25,049 bases of DNA from Chara braunii (taxonomy: Eukaryota; Streptophyta; Charophyceae; Charales; Characeae). The notes beneath the pieces were generated by a model. The model was not told the DNA's origin and searched no databases. It saw nothing but the letters and a program-made list of their open reading frames with translations. The position numbers were made by a program, and so were the translations under genes. The stretch's first letter is position 1; every line of letters starts with the position of its first letter. Shown here one piece after another: positions 1-9,170 of this stretch. The stretch is taken from NCBI GenBank assembly GCA_003427395.1, contig BFEA01000163.1, positions 1,181,006-1,206,054 of the forward strand, given 5' to 3'.

Positions 1-79
<79 letters not shown>

Positions 80-90
80 GTCTCTCTCTG
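1..90. repeat. (CT)n microsatellite
   Basis: Almost uninterrupted CT dinucleotides with a few TG or TT interruptions towards the end. It directly abuts the outer end of the copy A LTR, so the true element border cannot be seen here. Confidence 0.95.
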
Positions 91-98
91 TGTCTGAG

Positions 99-1342
99 AG
101 ATAAATGCTCAGTCGAGTGATGTATGGGGAGCCAAGGATCCGCAAAGTGATGAAAAGGACTTGAATGGACAGTGCAGTGTCAGCAAAGCATCAACAAGCA
201 ATATACATCAAGATACATATGAAAATAGCACAATGTAGTGCAGTGGAAGACTAAGAGATGTGACCTGACCTGACTGATACCGACGCGACACCCCATCATA
301 CACCACACATCTGAGAGAGGGAGGAGGGACCGCATACATAGATGAAAGGTCCCTCCTTGATCACGCACATGGGGAGTTAGCACGGATGAGGAGATGGGGG
401 GAGGAGAGGCGGGACAAAGATAAAGATGAGGGAGAAGACCAAGATCGCGATAGCGAAGTCCAAAAATAGTCTCGCTGCCGAATGTCCAATCAATGTCTGC
501 CACAAAATGTCGAATCAGATCCTGGGCCTCATGGCCCTATGTAACCTCTGCCTGTAACCTCGCCCTCTCTATCTGAAAGAAGAAGAAGAAGAAGAAGAAG
601 AAGAAGAAGAAGGAGGAGGAGGAGGAGGAGAGGAAAGGAGAAAGAAGGAGAGATGGAGGGCGAGAGCAAGTAGACGAAGAAGATGCCGTCCTCCTCGCTA
701 TCTTGCCTGTGCCGCCATGTGTCTCCTCTGTGCTCCAGGGCTCTGGCGTGAAGACCAACTATGGCGTCCAGGTAAGATCTCCGCCGACACAGGTATGGCC
801 TCCGCCTCCCTACCTACACCTCTACCTCTAGTGCAGCGCTGTCGCGCTGCTCCAGCAGCGTGTCGCCCAAGAAGTGAACTACTCGAACTGTGCGTCTGCC
901 CTGGCGTGGCCCAGGTATAAGCAGCACTGGGCCTCGCGGGTGTGCCTTCGTGTGCCTCTGGTCCTGGCATCAAAACGGCCTGCACGGGACCCTACTGGAC
1001 GTGCAGGCCCTTGCTGCTGATGCAGCAGGGAGCATCCACTAGCGGACGAAAATGGACCTGGCCCAACAAGGCCTGCCTACGTCCGTACCAGGCCAAAAAC
1101 GTGGCGTTGTCCGAACAGACCGAAAGTCTGTTCGGATGAACTGCCAGTCCAAAACGACGCCTGAACAGACAAAAATAGGACAGCAAATAAGTAAGTAAAT
1201 AATGCTGCCTGAAATTGAAACCTGCGGCCCTAAGGCCGGCTGTGGGCCTCCAGGGTGCACGTCTGAGGGGCGTGCGGCCTGGGGGTCCCAGCAACCGTCG
1301 GGCCCCCAAAATGGGGCCCGTGTGCAGGCTCAGCATGCAATA
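99..1342 (-). mobile_element. 3' LTR of copy A (Ty3/gypsy chromovirus)
   Basis: This stretch lies downstream of the minus-strand pol of copy A and is co-linear with 14155-15400 next to copy B. In copy B it is bounded by a polypurine tract on one side and a tRNA primer site on the other, which is how I define it as an LTR of about 1.24 kb. The outer end reads ATGCTCAGTCGAGTGATG in both copies. The inner end reads GCATGCAATA before the C-run. It contains a GAA microsatellite (about 579-611) and a chain of perfect hairpins at 908-933, 977-1009, 1110-1136 and 1299-1320. Exact termini are uncertain by a few bases. No coding capacity is evident; the short frames inside it look like chance. Confidence 0.75.
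579..612. repeat. (GAA)n microsatellite inside LTR A
   Basis: Run of GAA triplets grading into GGA. The same position in LTR B (14636-14664) has GAA preceded by a CT run that copy A lacks. Confidence 0.9.
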
Positions 1343-1356
1343 CCCCCCCCCTCCTT
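1343..1356 (-). promoter_or_regulatory. polypurine tract of copy A
   Basis: On the minus strand this reads AAGGAG followed by a run of G, directly before the LTR. That is the position and composition expected of the plus-strand primer left by RNase H. The same tract is at 15401-15412 in copy B. Confidence 0.6.
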
Positions 1357-1449
1357 ATGGAGTCACGCCGGGTCGAGGGCGGAGCTAACGATCCGATGGT
1401 GGAACCTGGACGCGAGTACGCGTGGGGCCGAAGGTGTCGGCTTGCCTTG

Positions 1450-2098
1450 CTATTTGCGTTAGTAACGTGCGAGGACAACAGGGGCTGTGGCCTGAAGCTC
1501 CCCACGGGTCAAGCAACGGTCAGCCTCATGGCTACAATAAGAGAAATGCACTCAGTTCTCCGTCGGCTTGGTGCTGTAGCACCGCTGCAAAATGATGTCG
1601 CTAAACTCCTGAAAATCGTCCATGGAGGGTGGGTCTTGCGCTCGTCGTCCAGGAAAGTCTTCGCATTCCGCCGAAACAAAAAGAGCCAACTTTGAACAAT
1701 TAAAGACGGGTAGATGGGCAAGTGGGCGGGCACATGAATGACAAATGATGGCCCTTTGGGTGCGTCACCAGCGGGGGTTACAATGCGCCAAGGGACGGCT
1801 GGGCATGGTGACCTCAGCCTTGAGCAGCCTCCCGTGCCCCATCCATTTCGAAAGGAGCTTGCGAGAGATATCTTGTTCGAGGATGAATTCCGCGGCAGAG
1901 ACCCAAACGAGGTTGTCGGCGCGGAACGGACAAGGAAGACGTTGACGATTGGCCTGGCGACTCATGCATTGCTACGTCTTCGACATCTGGTCGCGTGCCT
2001 TGACAAGGAGCTCTTGCATCCGTCGAATGAAAATAATGTGGTCGTCGCTCTCGGTCATTCGTGGGATGATCGTGTCCAACAACGATGTGACCTGTGAG
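1450..2098 (-). pseudogene. copy A integrase C-terminal domain and chromodomain remnant
   Basis: Broken 3' end of pol. Around 1765-1900 the minus strand encodes the integrase C-terminal stretch (LVWVSAAEFILEQDIS, then a KLL..W...GRLLK pattern). About 1470-1640 encodes a decayed chromodomain-like segment: an EF.DIILQR start, then VHFSYCSHEADR and a TRGELQAT helix. In copy A an in-frame TGA sits just before VHFSY, and the Trp kept in copy B (DRWL) is Cys. Chromodomains at this position target integration to heterochromatin in chromoviruses (family knowledge). The pieces lie in different frames, so no continuous protein is made. Confidence 0.6.
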
Positions 2099-2109
2099 CC
2101 ATACTTGAA

Positions 2110-2850
2110 CTAAAAGGGCGACAACCCCATAGCCGGGCGAATGGATGAGTTGTAAGCCAAGTCGACGGTCGGCAGCCGCTCAACCCAATCCTTTTGGTCG
2201 GGACAGATGAGAGTGCGAAGAAGAACATGCGCGGTTTGATGCGCCCTCTCTGTTTGGCCATCGGTTTGTGGGTGGCGCGCTGAACTCGGCTTGAGAGATG
2301 AGCCCCATCGTTTGATGACCGCCAACCAAAAGTTGGACATGAACTGAGTGTCGCGGTCACAAACAATTTCCTTGGGGTAACCCTTGGTACGAATCCAACC
2401 CGGGTAAAGAACCTAGGCCAACTCCGGTGCCTTGGCGTGATAGCGAGCAGGCAAAAACATGGCGAACTTAGTGAGTCGATCGACCACTGTGAGAATCTCA
2501 TCCACGACGGTCTTGTGCTTGGGGAAAGGCCCGGTGATGTCAATGGCAATCGATTCCCGTCGTCCAAAGGGGACTGCTAATGGTCGCAACTCGCCGAATG
2601 GACAATGATTGAGGGATTTGCAACACCGACAAACCTCGCATGACTCGCAATAGCGTGTGACGTCACTAAGAAGGTCGGGCCACCAAAAGCGTTCACGAAC
2701 TCGGCTGATCGTACGATTGACTCCAAAGTATCCTGTGGCGGGAGCGTTGTGGAACTCGCCAAGAAGCCTCGTACACAAGTCTGGATCACTCGGCACACAA
2801 AGAAGATCCTTCCCCTATGAGTGACTAACAAATAGCCCTCTTGGATCCGA
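2110..2850 (-). pseudogene. copy A integrase (zinc-binding and catalytic core)
   Basis: The minus-strand frame from 2796 to 2110 encodes a Ty3/gypsy integrase interrupted by a single TAG at 2413-2415 (PELA-stop, then VLYPGW). The N-terminal zinc-binding region has EFHNAPATGYFG, then a YCESCEVC Cys pair; the second zinc His is Tyr. The catalytic triad is recognisable: Asp in AIDITGPFP, Asp in CDRDTQF and Glu in QTDGQTERAHQ. The domain would join the cDNA to target DNA. It is followed by LAYNSSIRPAMGLSPF, the conserved end of the core. Copy B has the same order at 15852-17018. Confidence 0.85.
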
Positions 2851-2859
2851 TAATGCGAT

Positions 2860-3189
2860 GCTGCCGGATTTGGAGAGGACCAATTCGCGTACTTGTCGCG
2901 AAACTAGGGGTTGACTTGGTAGCCGCGGATGAAGCTGTCCCGCAAGTCGTTGTCAACCTCGAAAGTCCAGTGGACCGCGGTACAAAGGTCCGAGCGTCGT
3001 GAAAGGGCGTTTTTAAAACAGTTTGACTTTCCCAGAATGTGATCGGGAAAGAAGTCAAACTTGTCAAAGGAAGCCATCCAATGTGCGATGGTACTATTCA
3101 CCGTGTCTTGGATCTTGTAAAAGACCAAAGGATTATTGTCCGTTACCCATTGGAATTGACTTCGACCGAGAAGAAAGTGCCACCACCGC
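2860..3189 (-). pseudogene. copy A RNase H C-terminal part
   Basis: The minus strand encodes the end of the RNase H domain and the connection to integrase: FFPDHILGKSN, then an ALSRR motif, the family's usual 'GK.N..ADALSRR' signature with ADA degraded to KNA. It is separated from the first half of RNase H by the TTAA-flanked insertion at 3194-4146. Copy B keeps FADALSRR here. A frameshift follows the ALSRR region. Confidence 0.75.
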
Positions 3190-3193
3190 TTAA

Positions 3194-4146
3194 ACCACCA
3201 ATACCTTACGAAGCACTTCTCCGGACCTTTTTTTTTTCGAGCTACCGAACCGCTTCGTTGCGGTAGGAGGAAGCCGGAGAAAAGCAGTCCTACAACGGGC
3301 TACCGGTCCTTAGAATGTCAAGGGACTGGTACTTCTAATGAGAGGTTTTTTATTTTATTTTTTATTCCCTTCATCTTTGCTTTTTTTTTTTTTTTCCTAT
3401 TTTTTTATGCCTCTTTTTGATGCCCTGAGTGAAGTCATCCCCGATAACGCGTAAAAGGAGGAAGGAAACAAAAGGAAAAAAAAAAGAAAACATTCAAGAC
3501 AAAGATTTGGCCGTGATCGCGGTTAGACACATTCGGGGAGGCAATCGGGTGAGTATGCCCTCAGTGAGGGCCATCCCTGAGAATGAACGGATTACGCTCT
3601 GCCCTGCTGGCAGAATCCAAAANAAAANAAAAAAAAAAAAAAAAAAAAGGATTTGGCTGTGATAGTGCTGAGATACATTCTGTACAGCACTAGTGTGAGC
3701 ATGCCAGGCCTTCCCCGACATCTGCTCGGAAGTATTACGTTGGAGGAAAAAAACAAACCAAAAAAATGAAAAATAAGTACTAATGTGAACGTGCTGTCAG
3801 TGAGCGCCATGGAATACGCCCTGCCTTGCTGGAAGGGCACAGAAAGAAAAGAAAAGAAAAGAAAAACGGCTAAAGCTGCTAAAGTTTTTTTTTTTTCTTT
3901 CTCTTTTTCTTTCTTTTTTTTTGTTNAAAGAAAAGAAAAGAAAAGAAAAACGGCTAAAGCTGCTAAAGTTTTTTTTTTTTCTTTCTCTTTTTCTTTCTTT
4001 TTTTTTGTTGCTGTGCTCTGTGGTCGTCCGTGTTCGTTTTAGAAACGCACCTGTGCCGAGGCTCCACCGAGCCCCTACCGGACCTGCCAAGGTCTTCCAT
4101 GAATTCAGGAAGGCTTTTTTCTTTGCTCGAGCGGGGTACTGGTGGT
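3194..4146. mobile_element. 953-bp insertion with short TIRs and TTAA target duplication
   Basis: Copy B carries the uninterrupted site CCGCTTAAGCGCGTG (about 17229-17243). In copy A the same sequence is split: TTAA at 3190-3193, then ACCACCAATACC, and at the far end GGTACTGGTGGT followed by TTAA at 4147-4150. The inverted ends match over 12 bases with one mismatch. The insert has no transposase-like reading frame; it holds poly-T/A runs, three degenerate repeats around 3500-3840 and an 83-bp duplication flanking an N. It behaves as a non-autonomous DNA transposon. TTAA suggests piggyBac-type integration, but TA with AACCACC ends (mariner-type) fits equally well. Confidence 0.75.
3843..4009. 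repeat. 83-bp perfect tandem duplication around one N
   Basis: 3843-3925 and 3927-4009 are identical by eye and are separated by a single N at 3926. The unit is an A-rich run, CGGCTAAAGCTGCTAAAG, then a T-rich run. An unmerged overlap at an assembly gap is the simplest explanation. Confidence 0.85.
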
Positions 4147-4150
4147 TTAA

Positions 4151-4833
4151 GCACGTGTACGAAGGCCAATAACTCCTTCCGTGCGTCGTCAATCGAGTGT
4201 ATGGCGGGGACCTTCTTACTAAACTACTCGACCGGGTGCTAGTCCACACCATCGTGTTGCTCAAGGATGACACCAATGCTATAGCCGGACGCATCGGTAG
4301 TGACACGCGTCGGCAAAAGCGGGTCGCAGATGCGTAAAACTTCCACGGATAGCAAGGCGGCTTCAAGGGTCGAAAAGGAAGCCCTCGCATCGTTGCCGAA
4401 GTCGAATGATGGATCCTCGCATTGGAGCTTGGTCAAATTAGCCGCAATCTTTGAATAGCCGTGAATAAAACGTTGATAGTAGCCGGCGAGGCCGAGAAAC
4501 GAATGAACTTCCGTGACATTCTTCGGTTTGGGCCAATCTTGGACGACTTGAATCTTATCCGATTACGGAAGAATGCCCTCCAGTGTGACAAAATGGCCCA
4601 AGCATTCCAACTCTTGACGTACGAACGCGCATTTGTCACGGCTGGCTTTGTACTTGGCGCAACGGAGCATCTCCAACACACGCCGAAGGTGCTCGAGATG
4701 ATCCTATAGACGAGAATATCGTCCAAGCACAAACTGGTCCAGCATCGCGCGAAACTCGATGGTGATTGCCGCTTGAAGGGTCGTCAGACATTGGTGAGGG
4801 CAAAAGGCATGACAACCCACTCAAAGTGCCCAT
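4151..4833 (-). pseudogene. copy A RT palm/thumb and first half of RNase H
   Basis: Frames scattered over this interval encode the RT active-site strand (CLDDILVY, where copy B has YLDDILVYS; a short deletion removed the Tyr), the thumb region, then RNase H with [15 protein letters not shown], whose Asp is the first catalytic residue. The RNase H frame ends at a TAG (4239-4241) at the position expected to be Trp, followed by HPVE and a second TAG. Relative to copy B there is a roughly 17-bp insertion near 4565 and two short deletions near 4700-4730, so no continuous protein is possible. Confidence 0.8.
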
Positions 4834-5602
4834 ACCGCATTTTAAATGAGGGTTTGTAACAATCTTGTGGGCGTATCGAAATCTGATGATAGCCCGACTT
4901 CAAGTCCAATTGCGAAAAATATTTTGTACTGCCCAAACGCTCAAGAATATCGTCGATACAAGGAAGAGGCCCCACATTCGTGACGGTTTGCGCGTTGAGC
5001 TTGAGATAGTCAATGCACAAGCGAAGAACCTTGTTCTTTTTCCTTACGAAGAGAACCGGCGCACCATATGGTGAGCTACTAGGGCGGATCCACCCCTTTT
5101 CCAACAAGTCATCGAGTTGCGCATGGAGAACCGCGAGCTCTTGCTTGCTCATGTGATATGTGCATCCTTTCGGCGGCACGACACAGGCATCAAGAATGAT
5201 CTCATCGGAGATCGACCGATCTGGCACCACACCGGTAGGAGACTCGAAGACGTCGGCGAACTCATTAAGCAACCGCACCACGTAGGTGTCTGAAGACAAG
5301 TCCTCGGTCGCTGCGACGGTCCGTAGAAAACATAGGACGATCTCGTCGGTCCGCCTGTAAGCGCAAGTCGACCGGAAAGACTTGGCGGTCACAACTTGGC
5401 ACCAGATCGAAGGGTGCGGAAGAGGAATGGTACACGACACCTCGGCGCCAAAGGCGCCATGGACGGTAAGCGTCCTCCGATGGAAGTCGACCGTGTGGTC
5501 CGCACTCACGAGCCAAGGCATCCCCAAAATAATGTTGAAGTCCGTGTCCAAGATGTCAAACGTAACCGACTCGCATGCATGAGGTGCAAAATAGACTGGC
5601 AC
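4784..5602 (-). pseudogene. copy A protease end and RT fingers/palm
   Basis: This is the longest surviving open frame of copy A (272 codons). Residues 1-45 are the C-terminal half of the retropepsin, with FDILDTDFNIILGMPWL as the 'ILG' strand. Residues about 110-130 (LLNEFADVFESPTGVVPD) are the linker found before RT in Ty3/gypsy Pol. Residues 160-272 are RT: EKGWIRPSSSPYGAPVLFV, the CIDY strand, and FSQLDLKSGYHQI with the first catalytic Asp. The frame ends just after VVMPFAL, before the DD box. The initiating Met is internal to the domain, so this is a fragment and not a gene start. Confidence 0.9.
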
Positions 5603-6114
5603 GGCTTCGATGTAGCGATCAAGAAGTTATTGTGTCCGACCGGCGGCCATCTTGACCGCCGTAGGGTGTGGCTTCCTTCGAACTTATGCGCCAAGGTTCG
5701 TATGAAGGACTGACTCATGAAATTGCGAGTCGCGCCGCTATCCAGCAAAGCGCTGCAGAATGCTTGCCCAACTTGGATGCAGACATAAAGGACCGGTGCG
5801 TTGTTGTTGTCGTTCCGCTGCGTGCGAAACTCGCGGGCCACCTTGGTAATATATGCAAGGAGGTCCCCCACCGCAGCTTCATCATCCGTCAGCAAAGTTG
5901 GTAGTGCATAGAAGGATAAGTATGTGTGGAGATAGGCGCATAGTGCTGAGCATTGTGGTCCCGGTAAGCAGCCTGTGGAGAGGAAGCCATGCAAAATCCC
6001 TTGAAGAACCACTTGAAGACAATAAGTTGAACTCGCGTGCCGAATCCCTTGAAGAACCACTTGAAGACAATAAGTTGTCACAACTTCCGGACGGAGAAGA
6101 AACCACGCACACAC
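5506..6114 (-). pseudogene. copy A aspartic protease N-terminal part
   Basis: The minus-strand frame of 202 codons contains the retropepsin active-site motif SALLDSGATRNFMSQSF near residues 121-137 (DSG at about 5742-5734), preceded by APVLYVCIQVG. After about residue 150 the protease continues in the frame of the neighbouring 4784-5602 fragment, so a frameshift lies near 5650. The enzyme would cleave the Gag-Pol polyprotein. Residues 14-43 are an odd duplicated block (TYCLQVVLQGI twice) from a 48-bp-period DNA repeat and are probably not part of the ancestral protein. No gag is present further upstream. Confidence 0.85.
5995..6077. repeat. 35-bp direct repeat, period 48
   Basis: 5995-6029 and 6043-6077 both read AATCCCTTGAAGAACCACTT and continue identically through AATAAGTTG. 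The 13-bp spacer is unique. Confidence 0.9.
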
Positions 6115-6129
6115 CTTCCTTGAGCTAAA

Positions 6130-6346
6130 GAACCCAGCGATGGAATGAGCCGGGCAGCGAAGTCGTCGAAAGAATGAAGAATGGGAGGACTTGCGACTTT
6201 GGCATCTGCCTCGGAATTACGGGAGGTCGCTCGGTGTGAATACCCTTACAAGGGTATCCGCCCTGTTTTTTGCAATTGACAGGAAATAAGTTAAAAAGTT
6301 TGAGCATGTCGTGCGAGCCACGACAGTGTCCGCTGTTCATACGACA
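6130..6346 (+). mobile_element. putative 5' LTR tail of the plus-strand gag element
   Basis: The stretch ends ...TACGACA two bases before a tRNA-Asp primer site, as an LTR 3' end should. It contains two perfect hairpins: ATACCCTT/AAGGGTAT at 6240-6257 and TGTCGTG/CACGACA at 6307-6325. The upstream LTR border is not visible because copy A lies directly beside it. No second copy of this LTR was found by eye, so the call rests on position. Confidence 0.4.
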
Positions 6347-6348
6347 GG

Positions 6349-6366
6349 TGGCGCCGTTGTCGGGGA
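6349..6366 (+). promoter_or_regulatory. primer binding site, tRNA-Asp type
   Basis: TGGCGCCGTTGTCGGGGA matches the complement of the 3' end of plant tRNA-Asp (TGGCGCCGTTGCCGGGG) with one C-to-T difference, which still allows a G-T wobble. This primer is typical of the Tat/Athila side of Ty3/gypsy. It starts 321 bases upstream of the gag ATG at 6670, on the same strand. Confidence 0.75.
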
Positions 6367-6669
6367 TAACGGAAAGCCTACCGTTGTCCCTGGTGGAACG
6401 ACATCCGGGTATGAGAAGTGAATGGGAAAAGGCATAAAGGAATGACGAGAAGGTAAGGAAAAATAATGGGTGACTAAGTATAGGTGAGAAAGTTTACCTA
6501 CCTGAGTTAGGGGAAGTTATGAGGGACGATCGTGTTAGCATTGGGTAAAGTATATAGTAAGAGTTAGGTAGAGCGGGTGGAAATAGACCGGTCAAGGTGT
6601 AATGTTGAATAAGGGGATGTGCTTGTTTTTTTCTCTTGACATGGAGGTTGAAGAGAAAAGTCTGTCAAG

Positions 6670-8976
6670 ATGTCGCAGGGCGGCGGCGCATCGGGTGGCG
6701 CTAGGAAGCCCCTGACGCTTGAGGACCTCATCGCGGCCATCGACCGGCATGAAAAGAACCCAAGTAATATCCCTAAGGTCGATACTTCCCATTTTTGTGG
6801 AGAGAGAGTTTCAGAATGGCTGGAGCGGGTGGAACAGGCTTTGGTCGGACGGTTGGATGTTGTGAAGTTTCAACGCATTCTCCAGTATGTCCTCCACAGC
6901 TACCACCAAGAAGTGAAGAAAGTCATAGATGCGGCCCAAGGTAGTTGGGAGAGGTTCAAGGAAGAAATGCAGAGGAAGTACCGCCTGGGAGACAGGTTGT
7001 TGACCACCACGGACCTTGAGGTAATGAACAAAGAGGATTTTACGACGATAGGGGCCTTTGTTCAAGAATTCAAGAAGAGGGCATGAAAGGTCCATGGGAT
7101 TTCGGAGGAGGCGCAGTGCGCCATCTTCCTAGGGCTACTTACGGCGTCGGAGGCCGTCGAGCTGACAAGACATGGAGGGGGCAGCACCAAACTCACCTGG
7201 GCCACCATTGACAAAGGGGTGGAAGTTGGATGCTTGGACCAGGTGGAGCAACGTCAGGTACGCCTGCAAAGGCAGAAGAGAAAGGAAAGAGATGCGACCG
7301 CTTCTGGGACCCCGGGAGTAAAAAGGATTGGCACGGACATACGGGCGCAGCTGGGATATGCAACAGAGTCGGTGGTGTAGAGAAGGGTAGTGACGGCTGT
7401 TCAGGTGAAAGGAAAGGAGCCAGTGGTAGAAAAGGTCGTTCAGGAGGAGCTCTGGGAAGACGAAGAGTCGGTGCCGCAACACCTGACGAAGGCCCAACGC
7501 AAACTACGTAACTTGGCGCAGGGTGGGCAGGGGTTAGGAAAAGGGCAGACGCCCCAGGCTTTGGCAGTAATTCCTCCAAGTGTGGCGGCGCCATCATCTA
7601 GTGCGAGCCCCTCGCAAGGAGGGGCACCCTCCTACGGACAGTGGCCCTGGTCGGTGATCAATGCAATTGTGCCATGGGGTAGCCCGCCGCCAGTAGCCGG
7701 ACCGCAAACGAATATGCCGCCACCCATCTACCCCGCAGCCCAGGCCCAACCTGCGGCCCCGCCGCCGTCGCCCGCTCCCAGTTCACAGGGGAGCGTGGCT
7801 GGAGGTGGGAACCAGGGGCAGGGCAATCAAGGCAACGGAGGGAGGGGTGGAGGAAGGGGGCGAGGCAGGAATGGCGGCGGACGAGGAGGGCAATAGAATG
7901 GTCAAGGCCGGGGAAGCCAAGGCCAGGGGAATCAAGGCCAGGGGTACCAAGGCCAGGGGTATCAAGGCCAGGGGGATCAAGGAAGTCAAGGATACGGAAG
8001 GACCCGTTTTGACTGGAGGTCAGCCATCTGCCAACATTGGGACCAGGAAGGCCACACTATAAGGTTCTGTAACATAAGGCGGGAAGACGAGAAGAACGGG
8101 TTGATTTCCTCCACTATGGATGGAAACATTTATGATCAGTTTGGGGAGTTCATTGACAGAAGGCTCGGGGGAGTGAGGGCGGAAGCCCAACGAAGAGCGG
8201 CAGCCGGGCCGCTACCTCCTGCCGCGTTCAGGCTATGGCAGGAGAAGAGAGGACCATCGGTAGGGATAGAGGAATTCAGGCTATGGTAGGAAAAGGAAGA
8301 ACCACCGATTGGGGTAGAAGTGGGGAGCGATGAGGAAGTGACTCAAGGGCCACGAGGAGGAAGTAAGAGGAAGGAGCCCATAATCAGTGAATCGAACGAC
8401 GAGGACGAGGAGAGAAGGATGGAACCTCCGTCCGTTTTATTGGGGAAAATGGAGGACTTGTTGGGCAAGGTGGGCAGGTACCAACAGAAGTTGGTAGACC
8501 TCTGTGAGGAAGTGAGGGAATGAAAGTCTAGCATCCCCAAGGTGTTCCTGTACGACTCCGGCCCGGAGTCAGCGCCTGGGCGACCCGGAGTAAATGTGGT
8601 GGGGTCGGGCCCACAATCGGGAGTGACGGGGAGGCCCCTCACCCCGTAGGCCCGGCTGGCGCAGGCAGCGCGAACGAGAAGTCAAGCCAAGGCCAGTGCC
8701 AGCCAAGAGCCTCCGAGGAGGGAGCCAGAACCAGGAAAAAGGAAAGAGGTCGTGGAAGTGGAGGATGACGATGATGAGGAGGAAGAAGACGAGAGGCTGC
8801 GCCGGGAAGAGGATTAGAGAGCGGAGCAGCGGGCAAGGAGAAAGGGAACCAGGGAGGAGGCCGAGCCGGTCATGCGTGACGGACCGCCCAAGAAGAAAAA
8901 GTACGCAGTTCGGTTGGAAGAGGGGTTTGACGTAGAGCGGGCGATCGGCAGGCTGCTAGAAGGGCATAACGATCTC
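6670..8976 (+). pseudogene. Ty3/gypsy gag with seven in-frame stops
   Basis: A single reading frame runs from ATG 6670 to about 8976. It is broken only by stop codons at 7084 (TGA), 7378 (TAG), 7894 (TAG), 8287 (TAG), 8521 (TGA), 8647 (TAG) and 8815 (TAG). Residues about 40-170 match a retrotransposon Gag capsid core (WLERVEQAL, WERFKEEMQRKYR, LLTTTDLEVMNKEDF). A Pro/Ala-rich linker and an RGG/GRGRG basic stretch follow. Five QGQG-type 15-bp repeats (about 7907-7980) come next, then a zinc knuckle with one Cys changed (CQHWDQEGHTIRFC), acidic tracts and a PPKKKK basic patch. Gag would coat the element RNA and form particles. One stop can be checked internally: FRLWQEK at about 8230 is repeated as FRLW-stop-EK at 8278, so CAG became TAG. 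Confidence 0.85.
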
Positions 8977-8978
8977 AT

Positions 8979-9170
8979 GACCCGCGGCTCCGCGATGAAT
9001 TGAAAGGGAGGTTGTCGCGGCGCTTGGTGCCCAACGTACATCTGGGTACGATCCTGCCCAAGGAGGCAGAATGGGCGGAGTCGGGCACGAAGATGGACTG
9101 TAAATGCGTGGCCTGCGGCACAGTGGACTTGGTGGTAAAGGGCTCCAAGTGTGCGGCAATGGTGAATGGC
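8979..9170 (+). pseudogene. protease N-terminus cut at the active site
   Basis: After a frameshift near 8980 the frame continues with LRDELKGRLSRRLVPNV, then KCVACGTVDLVVKGSKCAAMV. In related polyproteins this strand leads straight into the catalytic D-T/S-G. Here AAMV is followed by NGSG and then repeat DNA, so the catalytic motif and all of pol are missing. The breakpoint coincides with ATGGTGAATGG, the core of the hairpin repeats that follow. Confidence 0.7.

Noticed and set aside
908-933. GGTATAAGCAG in LTR A as a TATA box
   Set aside because: It is on the plus strand while the element reads on the minus strand, and it sits inside a hairpin loop; orientation does not fit an LTR promoter.
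3843-4009. 83-bp perfect tandem duplication inside the TTAA insertion
   Set aside because: The two units are separated by exactly one N and bounded by homopolymers, which is what an unmerged assembly overlap looks like; not treated as biology.
3797-4390. 197-codon minus-strand frame
   Set aside because: Mostly Lys/Arg/Ser/Phe from A/T runs and crosses the transposon border; only its start overlaps RNase H in a wrong frame.
7230-7511. Plus- and minus-strand frames overlapping the gag
   Set aside because: Shadows of the gag frame caused by GC-rich composition; the capsid similarity is in the frame starting at 6670.
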